Source of the DNA: Bacteroidales bacterium
Lineage (GTDB): Bacteria; Bacteroidota; Bacteroidia; Bacteroidales; UBA12077
Assembly (NCBI GenBank): GCA_028282785.1
Contig: JANQHE010000037.1
Coordinates: forward strand, 124,001 to 188,000
Direction: 5' to 3'
DNA length: 64,000 bases
Position numbers and translations under genes: made by a program. Positions 57,425-64,000 of this stretch are shown here, one piece after another. Under the pieces are notes generated by a model. That model was not told the DNA's origin. It searched no databases and saw only the letters and a program-made list of their open reading frames with translations. Every line of letters starts with the position of its first letter. Position 1 is the stretch's first letter.

Positions 57425-60400
57425 TTAATCTATTTTTATGATTTTTCTCGTATCTATTACCTTATTTGAACTGCTTAATCTTACATAGTAAACCCCGGTG
57501 GGTAAATCATTAGTATTTATCTCAATTAAACTTTCACCTTTACCGATCAATGCATTTTTAACTAAAGCTCCTACTCCATTATAAATATTAATTTCCATAT
57601 CATAAGGAACTGTCTTTAATAATTGTAAGGTAAGAACTTCTTTTACCGGATTTGGATAAATCCTATAATCATGCCTTGCAATATTTTCAACTAACTCATT
57701 AACCGATGTAATAGTAAGAAAATCATCCGTATAGTTTACCTGATAAATTTCCTTAGTTTCTTCATCCTGCACAAATACAATTGTGATCAAACTATCCGAC
57801 CTCACATCTACGGGCAAAGGCCAAGTTTGATAAATATTAACGGAATCATTTGTTAGCCAATCTCTTTCAATTAATGTACCGGCAGCATCCGGAAGCATAG
57901 TTCTTAATACGTTATTATATTTTTCGGAATTCTCTTCCACAGTTCTTTCAACCACCGCTATATATACAATTAAATCTTGTCCTGAAATATCTTTCAGCGC
58001 TTTAACATCTGTGGAAACAACTAATTTACCATCTTGAATATCCTGTTTTAATGAGATACTAAATGTAGGATCAACTAATACTCTTTTATGAATATCAGAT
58101 TCTGTAAGTTCATTGCCAATTGAGTAATCAAACTGTCCCTGACCATCAACAATTGAATGAGGTACATCTGATACACCATAAAATAGTGCCCTTGCACTAG
58201 GCCCTGAAGGATAGTAAGAATTAAATGAATTAGATGCCGGAAAACTAGTATGATAATTCAAGCAGATTACATCTAAAGAATCCTTTTCAACGATTGGTGC
58301 AATTGTATTATCTTGAATATTAGTAGCATCTTCATCAGTTATATTAGTAAAATTCTCAAGAAGTACGATTCGTTCTCGTTCTTTAAATTGTATATTATCA
58401 AAAGCAAATCCTTCGTCAGTAAAATCACCGTTAGAACCAAAAACAATTCTAAATCTTACGCCTCCTCTACCTCTTAATTCATCGAGTCTAAACATTGCTG
58501 TATTCCATCCATTATTATGTGTATCTACAATATTCCCTGTCCATCCTAGTTGCTGATCAGCGGGTGCACCACTAATTATATATGAAGTATACCAATTTAT
58601 TCCATCCGAAGGTACTCCAATTGTTGCCCAAGTACCATCAGATTTAGCATACTGTATAACCGCACCATCACGATCAGTTTCAGTATAAGAAATATAATCC
58701 ATCTTCATCATCGGTCGTTCCATAGAAGAAAAATCAAAACATGGGCTTGTAATCATACCTTTCTCACTATTAGAATACTCACCAGTTAAATTGGTTACAA
58801 AAGCATTAGATCCAGATGCTGCCGAATTAATCTTCGTACCAGAGGGTTCTCCCCATTGCCATGTGTTATTTGCCCCTTCTTCATAATCTTCAATAACCCA
58901 TCCGGTCATATCAGGACTATCTTCAAAATCTTCCAAATATGACATACTTAGATCAACTGATGGGCGAATATTTAAACGTATTGTATCTGCAATTCTACCA
59001 CAAGTTTTCAATACCTCCTCATATATAACATCATATGCTCCCGGAGAATCGTATGTAAACTCCGGATTGTTACGATCTGTTAAATCAGCTATTCCTGCCC
59101 CACCAAAATTCCAACTTGTACTTAATGTATCATCAGGATCACTTGTTGTTAATAGTTCGAACAATACTGTTTCTCCATGACATTCATTTTCGAAAGTAAA
59201 CTCAAGGTTAACCCTTGTACCGAGAAAGAAAATACTATCTATGTCATTGACACATCCATGTTTAGATTCCAGTTCTAAATTTAAAGTATTAAATCCGGGA
59301 TCAACCTCAAAAACGGCACTTGAATTGCTCGAGGTACTATTACCATAAGTCCAATCCCAAATTACAATTGAATCTGACGTTAATGTATCTGATGTAAATC
59401 CAAGAAGGCTATTTGACCCGGGGATACATTTTTCATTAGGATGGAAAGCCACAGTAGGTGTTTTATTAATTTTAACTACTTCATTGTACACTCTTTGACA
59501 ACCAGAATAGTCTCTAATAAAGGTATATGTAATGGTATTATTTTCTAAATTTGCTTCGCTTGGATTGAAATATCCAAGGTTATCTTCTACATCATCAGTT
59601 ATACCATTTCCGGTAAAGTCCATTGCACCTATATCGCCCGTGTAGAAAGCAGTTAATTCTATTTCAATATCTTCACTTTCGCAGTAAGATTCATCTAATC
59701 CAGTAAAATAAATATCACCAATGGAGTCTATATTTATTGTTTTAAACACTTCATAAGGTGCTGCACCATTATTATATACAAATTTAACTGTGTGATCTCC
59801 TGCTGCATAATCTTGAGGATTAATAAGTATTCTATTATCAGATTCCGGTGTAATTAAAACATCATCTATGTAAAAACTACCAGGCGTTCCATCTGTTGGT
59901 ATTGGTGTACCTATTAAAGTATCTATTGATCCACCAAAATAACAGAAATTAAAAGTTCCCGATGAGCTTGCTATAGATCCTAATGCCTGATTTACTTCTA
60001 TCTGGACAGAGTCTGAGTTTACACAAGTATTAGCATCTTCATAAGTATATGTTATCCAATGGAATCCAATACCTGCATCTGCAGGATCAAACACAGCTGT
60101 TCCATCACCATTATTAGACATGAATGTTAACGGTGTAAATACTCCTGTTGAGCCTAAAGGATTACCTGAAATTGTACTGGAAGGCTGGTCAATATTATAT
60201 GTTGGGTTCATAGTAAATGATACGACAGGTAAAGGATTAACTACAAAAGACTTCTGTACAGTGTCGCTTATACAACCGGTAGTTGGTGATGTATATACAT
60301 ATTTTATATTATATGCCCCAGGCATAATTTCATCAGGTAATAAATATCCCTTATTATTGTTCGGATCTAAAGGATCATATTCAAATGCGGTTCCAGCTCC

Positions 60401-63400
60401 TGAGAATAAATAGTTTCCTGTACCCCCAGTTGGATTAAGGTTGAATGCATTTATAAATATTGTATCATAATCAACACATTGATCAGGAATATCTGTAATG
60501 AATACTTCACCTACAGAATCTACATTCACAGTCTGAAAAACTTGATATAATGTTGGACCATCATAATATTCATATCTAACAGTATGATCTCCTGCTATAT
60601 AATCTTTTGGATTAAATACAATTTTATTATCAGCCTCAGGGGTAATTAATACGTCATCTATATAAAAACTACCGGGAGTTCCATCAGTTGGAACAGGAGT
60701 TCCGATTAGTGTATCTATTTCTGTTCCCCAATAACAAAATTGGAATGTTCCTTTTGAGCTTGAAATGTTACCTAGAGCTTCAGTAATTTCTATCTCTATT
60801 GAATCCGAGTTGAAGCAACCATTAGCATCTTCATATGTATAAGTCACCCAATAATTACCCAATCCAGCATCTGAAGGATCAAAACTAGCAGTACCATCTC
60901 CATTGTTTGACATAAATGATAATGGTGTAAATACTCCGGTGGCTCCTAACGGATTACCTGAAATTGTACTTGCTCCCTGATCAATATTATAAACGGAATT
61001 CATAGTGAATGATACAGTAGGTAAAGCATTAACTACAAATGATTTCTCTATTGTATCACTTTCACAACCATTTGGTGTTGTATATATGTATTTTAGATCA
61101 TATGATCCCGGATCTATTGAGTCGGGATAAAAATATAAATTATTTCCATTTGGATCATTTACAAAGTAATCATCAGTACTACCTTGAGGGAAGAAATATT
61201 CTCCAATTCCTCCGGCAGGAGTTAAATTAATTGCTTCTACAAAAATAGTATCATAATCTTCACAATATTCCAGATCTAAACCGGTATAATTAATTGCGTC
61301 ACCTGGGTCTTCTACAGTAAAACTTCTTGTAACAATTATTGTTCCACCATCATCATACTCAAAACTAACCTGGTATGTACCTGCTGACAATTGTGTAATA
61401 TCAATCTCTGCCTCATTATCTGTGCCGGTAGCACTTAATGCTGAAGGATTCGGGCTTAATGAAAGCGTTCCAACTATCCCAGGATCTGTAATTACTTCAG
61501 CGTTAACTGTCATTGTGGTTTCATAATCGCAGCGCCAATCATCATCTCCATTGTCAAATGTTATATCCGCATTGGATTCAATAACTTCAAATTCCACAGT
61601 ATCACTACTCCAACATCCGGATGATGGTACTGTATAAGTATAAACAATTTCATGTGTTCCCAAACCTGCTGATGAAGCTAAGAAAGTGTTATTTGATGAT
61701 ACAATACCATTTCCTGAGAATACTCCTCCAACAGGGTTACCAACCAATGTATCGACATCAGCATTAATATTATACGTTTTATTTCCTGGAGGATCTGTAA
61801 TGTCAACAACAGGTACCTCATAGGCAAATACCATTGCACTATCAGTTACCGCCATAACTTTAATATTACCATTGACATCTGTTACCTGTGTAATTTTATA
61901 AACTACAGTATCCGGTTCAACTAAACCGTTAATATCCAGAGCTTCAACTTTATGTATGTAAGGAGAGCTAGAAATTCCATTTATCGCAACAGTACTTGAG
62001 CCATCATACAACTGTACATTCCAAGGAGCATTACCTGTTAACTGAAATGATAGTTCGGCTGAATCCAGATCGCATACGTGGTATTCACCCGTAACCTTAG
62101 CTGTTGGTAAAATTGTATAAATAGGATCTCCTGCTTGAGTAATTGTTTCAGTATAAATACCTGAAACATTTCCTGCAGGATCTGAAAACACCAAATTAAG
62201 AACATCATACGAGTCACCTTCCAATACATCATAACCTAAATCTCCAACAATAAAATCAGCAGAGTAACTAGTGCTTGAATTCCTTTGCAAGTTAAACAAA
62301 TCAAATCCAACAATGGTACCCGATTCTAAGTTATAAGTATCGCCTTCATCATTATCAACTACAATATTAATAGTATATGTTTGCCCGTATAGCATGTCTG
62401 TTGGAGTAACATTTACATCTGTAATTACCGGTTTTGTTGCATCAACACCCGGAGAATTTCCTGCTAATAAAGTAGTATAATTATTTGAAGGGTTTCCTGC
62501 AACATCACTCATAGTAATGCTAATAGGGATAGCAGACGCATCATTAATCTTACTATCACCTGCATTGATTACATACTCAACCTCATAGAGTCCCGTTCCA
62601 ATGTCAGTTACTCTGTTAATTAAATTCTTACTATTTATACTTATAGTAGTTGCCTCTAAGCTAACCTCTCCTGCATTAATAGTAAATATTATAGTATCTC
62701 CAATTCCTTGCATACCTGAACTAGGTGATGCCGTTACTGAAGAAATTATTGGTGCAGTATCATCAATTCCCGGAGTAGATAATATAGTAGAACCTGTAAA
62801 TAATGGTGATGTGGTGTTTGTGCCATCATCCAAACCAAGTGACACAGAAATCGCTTCCGTTTCATCATCAATACTTCCATCTCCACTTGTTACCGTATAT
62901 TCCACAGTATAAATTCCTGAACCAACTTCTGTAAAACTACCGGAAACATCAACTCCATTTACAGTCATTGTTGATGAACTTAATCCTGTTTCTGCATTTA
63001 ATGACTCAATTGTAACAGTAATTACCGAATCAATTCCTACAATATTACCATCGCCAGGTGAGAAAGCCGCTGAAACAATTCCTGGCCGGTTAGCATCAAT
63101 TCCCGGACAATTGGCCGGAACCAAACTCGATGTAGTATAAAAAACACTGGTATTTACTCCATCTGTTAAAGTAAAATAAACAGGTATGACCGATGAATCA
63201 TCTATATCATTATCTCCTTCTACAATGGTATAATTTATATCATACGTTGGACCAGTACCGGATATGGCAAAACTCTTTCCGTTTACCATGATAGAATCTT
63301 TTAACAAATTATTTTCGGAAGCTGTGATAGTTATTGTTATTAACTGACCAATTGCCCTTGTTCCTGTTGATGGGGTAAATGATACATCGGTTATAGCCGG

Positions 63401-64000
63401 ACGGATCGCATCGATTGCCGGACAATCACCTGCTGCCAAAGTATTATAATTATTAGATGGATTTCCTGATTCATCTTTTAAGATTATACTTATCGGAATA
63501 CTTGATGCATCCGGAATATTGGTATCTCCTGATTTGATAACATATTCGACAGTGTACTGATTTGAACCAATAGCGGTAAATTCATTGATTAAATCCTTTC
63601 CATTTACAGATACTGTTGATGCTTGCAATCCGTCTTCTCCTGCTGTAATTGTAAATATAATGGTATCTCCGATCCCAACAGTATCTGAACCCGGATTCAA
63701 AACAACACTTGATATTACCGGTGCAGTATCATCAATTCCCGGAGTTGCAGTAATAGTAGAATCATAAAATACCGGTGAAGTTACATAAGTCCCATCATTT
63801 AATACTAAATTAACCGGTATTGCTTCCGTTTCATCATTAATGCTTCCATCTCCACTTGTTACTGTATATTCCACAGTATAATACCCTGAACCAACTTCTG
63901 TAAAACTACCGGAAACATTAATTCCATTTACAGTGGCACTATCACAGGTGAGGTTAACTTCTGCATTTTTTGCTAATATTGTAACGGTTAAAGTTGAATC
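57425..64000 (-). CDS. Giant T9SS-secreted repeat protein (5' end outside window)
   Basis: At least 2191 residues; the frame stays open to the window edge, beyond an in-frame GTG at 63874. Five Ig-like repeats of about 107 residues (62.4-64.0 kb), each marked by 'PGIDxTxPxI', come first. Then come cadherin/PKD-like modules, including a long duplicated unit with 'NIDQ...STISGNPLG' and 'PTDGTPGSFYIDDVLITPE' (59.7-61.3 kb). A PKD-like part ('IVIWDWTYGNSTSSNSSAVF'), a jelly-roll anchor domain near 58.4-58.9 kb ('NTWQWGEPSGTK', 'GFAFDNIQF') and an Omp28-like domain (57.7-58.35 kb) follow. The C-terminal type A sorting signal is 'YRIYPNPVKEVLTLQL' to 'GVYYVRLSSSNKVIDTRKII'. Likely a surface adhesin or matrix protein. 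Confidence 0.92.
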   Translation of the reverse strand, partial: DSTLTVTILAKNAEVNLTCDSATVNGINVSGSFTEVGSGYYTVEYTVTSGDGSINDETEAIPVNLVLNDGTYVTSPVFYDSTITATPGIDDTAPVISSVVLNPGSDTVGIGDTIIFTITAGEDGLQASTVSVNGKDLINEFTAIGSNQYTVEYVIKSGDTNIPDASSIPISIILKDESGNPSNNYNTLAAGDCPAIDAIRPAITDVSFTPSTGTRAIGQLITITITASENNLLKDSIMVNGKSFAISGTGPTYDINYTIVEGDNDIDDSSVIPVYFTLTDGVNTSVFYTTSSLVPANCPGIDANRPGIVSAAFSPGDGNIVGIDSVITVTIESLNAETGLSSSTMTVNGVDVSGSFTEVGSGIYTVEYTVTSGDGSIDDETEAISVSLGLDDGTNTTSPLFTGSTILSTPGIDDTAPIISSVTASPSSGMQGIGDTIIFTINAGEVSLEATTISINSKNLINRVTDIGTGLYEVEYVINAGDSKINDASAIPISITMSDVAGNPSNNYTTLLAGNSPGVDATKPVITDVNVTPTDMLYGQTYTINIVVDNDEGDTYNLESGTIVGFDLFNLQRNSSTSYSADFIVGDLGYDVLEGDSYDVLNLVFSDPAGNVSGIYTETITQAGDPIYTILPTAKVTGEYHVCDLDSAELSFQLTGNAPWNVQLYDGSSTVAINGISSSPYIHKVEALDINGLVEPDTVVYKITQVTDVNGNIKVMAVTDSAMVFAYEVPVVDITDPPGNKTYNINADVDTLVGNPVGGVFSGNGIVSSNNTFLASSAGLGTHEIVYTYTVPSSGCWSSDTVEFEVIESNADITFDNGDDDWRCDYETTMTVNAEVITDPGIVGTLSLSPNPSALSATGTDNEAEIDITQLSAGTYQVSFEYDDGGTIIVTRSFTVEDPGDAINYTGLDLEYCEDYDTIFVEAINLTPAGGIGEYFFPQGSTDDYFVNDPNGNNLYFYPDSIDPGSYDLKYIYTTPNGCESDTIEKSFVVNALPTVSFTMNSVYNIDQGASTISGNPLGATGVFTPLSFMSNNGDGTASFDPSDAGLGNYWVTYTYEDANGCFNSDSIEIEITEALGNISSSKGTFQFCYWGTEIDTLIGTPVPTDGTPGSFYIDDVLITPEADNKIVFNPKDYIAGDHTVRYEYYDGPTLYQVFQTVNVDSVGEVFITDIPDQCVDYDTIFINAFNLNPTGGTGNYLFSGAGTAFEYDPLDPNNNKGYLLPDEIMPGAYNIKYVYTSPTTGCISDTVQKSFVVNPLPVVSFTMNPTYNIDQPSSTISGNPLGSTGVFTPLTFMSNNGDGTAVFDPADAGIGFHWITYTYEDANTCVNSDSVQIEVNQALGSIASSSGTFNFCYFGGSIDTLIGTPIPTDGTPGSFYIDDVLITPESDNRILINPQDYAAGDHTVKFVYNNGAAPYEVFKTINIDSIGDIYFTGLDESYCESEDIEIELTAFYTGDIGAMDFTGNGITDDVEDNLGYFNPSEANLENNTITYTFIRDYSGCQRVYNEVVKINKTPTVAFHPNEKCIPGSNSLLGFTSDTLTSDSIVIWDWTYGNSTSSNSSAVFEVDPGFNTLNLELESKHGCVNDIDSIFFLGTRVNLEFTFENECHGETVLFELLTTSDPDDTLSTSWNFGGAGIADLTDRNNPEFTYDSPGAYDVIYEEVLKTCGRIADTIRLNIRPSVDLSMSYLEDFEDSPDMTGWVIEDYEEGANNTWQWGEPSGTKINSAASGSNAFVTNLTGEYSNSEKGMITSPCFDFSSMERPMMKMDYISYTETDRDGAVIQYAKSDGTWATIGVPSDGINWYTSYIISGAPADQQLGWTGNIVDTHNNGWNTAMFRLDELRGRGGVRFRIVFGSNGDFTDEGFAFDNIQFKERERIVLLENFTNITDEDATNIQDNTIAPIVEKDSLDVICLNYHTSFPASNSFNSYYPSGPSARALFYGVSDVPHSIVDGQGQFDYSIGNELTESDIHKRVLVDPTFSISLKQDIQDGKLVVSTDVKALKDISGQDLIVYIAVVERTVEENSEKYNNVLRTMLPDAAGTLIERDWLTNDSVNIYQTWPLPVDVRSDSLITIVFVQDEETKEIYQVNYTDDFLTITSVNELVENIARHDYRIYPNPVKEVLTLQLLKTVPYDMEINIYNGVGALVKNALIGKGESLIEINTNDLPTGVYYVRLSSSNKVIDTRKIIKID
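59700..61290. repeat. Two-copy ~790-bp coding duplication in the giant protein
   Basis: Two consecutive segments code for closely similar modules: MNSVYNIDQGAS and MNPTYNIDQPSS starts, 'GDGTASFDPSDAGLG' versus 'GDGTAVFDPADAGIG', and 'PTDGTPGSFYIDDVLITPE' in both. Matching DNA lies near 61000 and 60210, an offset of about 792 bases. Confidence 0.8.
62430..64000. repeat. Tandem Ig-like coding repeats, ~320 bp, with ~970-bp super-repeat
   Basis: The unit boundary coding for '(P)GIDxTxP' recurs near 63725, 63405, 63085, 62755 and 62440, every 315-330 bases. Units three apart (63725 and 62755) are more alike than neighbours, for example the block coding YTVTSGDGSI(N/D)DETEAI at about 63850 and 62880, which points to a duplicated three-unit block of about 970 bases. 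Confidence 0.8.

Noticed and set aside
62430-64000. Regularly spaced repeats suggesting a CRISPR array
   Set aside because: The period is about 320 bases, the repeats are imperfect and lie in one continuous reading frame, so they are protein repeats.

Overview
The window is AT-rich and looks like a chromosome segment of a Bacteroidota member, probably a marine or sediment, anaerobic or aerotolerant Bacteroidia (Marinilabiliales/Bacteroidales type). The evidence is a giant surface protein with a type IX secretion C-terminal signal, a TonB-dependent receptor with a carboxypeptidase-like N-terminal domain, LytS/LytTR two-component pairs, a TAnnTTTG-type promoter, few Shine-Dalgarno sequences, and a Na+-pumping methylmalonyl-CoA decarboxylase operon. 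I saw no rRNA, tRNA, CRISPR array, prophage or complete insertion sequence.

Layout. 1-9.0 kb: the end of a TetR regulator, then minus-strand carbon and energy metabolism. This part holds a citrate lyase unit (citDE fusion, broken GxxExxY gene, citF, rubredoxin) and an operon for methylmalonyl-CoA epimerase plus a biotin-dependent, Na+-translocating decarboxylase (mce, mmdA, gamma, biotin carrier, beta). A dodecin gene at 8.8-9.0 kb carries an in-frame stop. 9.2-17 kb: an MBL-fold hydrolase, then a minus-strand chemosensory/signalling block (two MCPs, CheW, CheY-like, NarL-type regulator, PAS kinase). 17-25 kb: an M90 peptidase with a SEC-C tail, a serine hydrolase and two LytS/LytTR pairs. 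25-31 kb: an RND efflux operon (TolC, adaptor, pump).

32-37.8 kb: a plus-strand acyl-CoA operon (enoyl-CoA hydratase, hydroxyacyl-CoA dehydrogenase, SCP2-type thiolase, acyl-CoA dehydrogenase), followed by DsrE-like and YdeI-like genes. 37.8-39.7 kb: a CPA2 cation antiporter. 39.9-41.3 kb: a compact, AT-rich two-gene cassette of an OLD-like ABC ATPase and a 151-residue protein that I read as a minimal Toprim-like domain. This is the best candidate for an undescribed, possibly defensive, system. 41.4-46.7 kb: a TonB receptor with two tandem beta-propeller phytases (organic phosphate acquisition). 47-48.7 kb: a PerR-type oxidative stress operon (Fur family regulator, bacterioferritin, peroxiredoxin) with a palindromic operator. 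48.9-54.6 kb: a GH31 glucosidase preceded by a LacI-type palindrome, and a GH3/serine hydrolase fusion. 54.8-57.4 kb: a DUF1338 enzyme and an ECF sigma / anti-sigma / Spy-like triplet. 57.4-64 kb: a giant repeat-rich T9SS protein running off the window.

Four intergenic spots (2.6, 18.0, 28.2 and 35.5 kb) hold related palindromic, MITE/REP-like repeats. One of them has near-perfect 19-bp terminal inverted repeats. Many transcription units end in recognisable intrinsic terminators.
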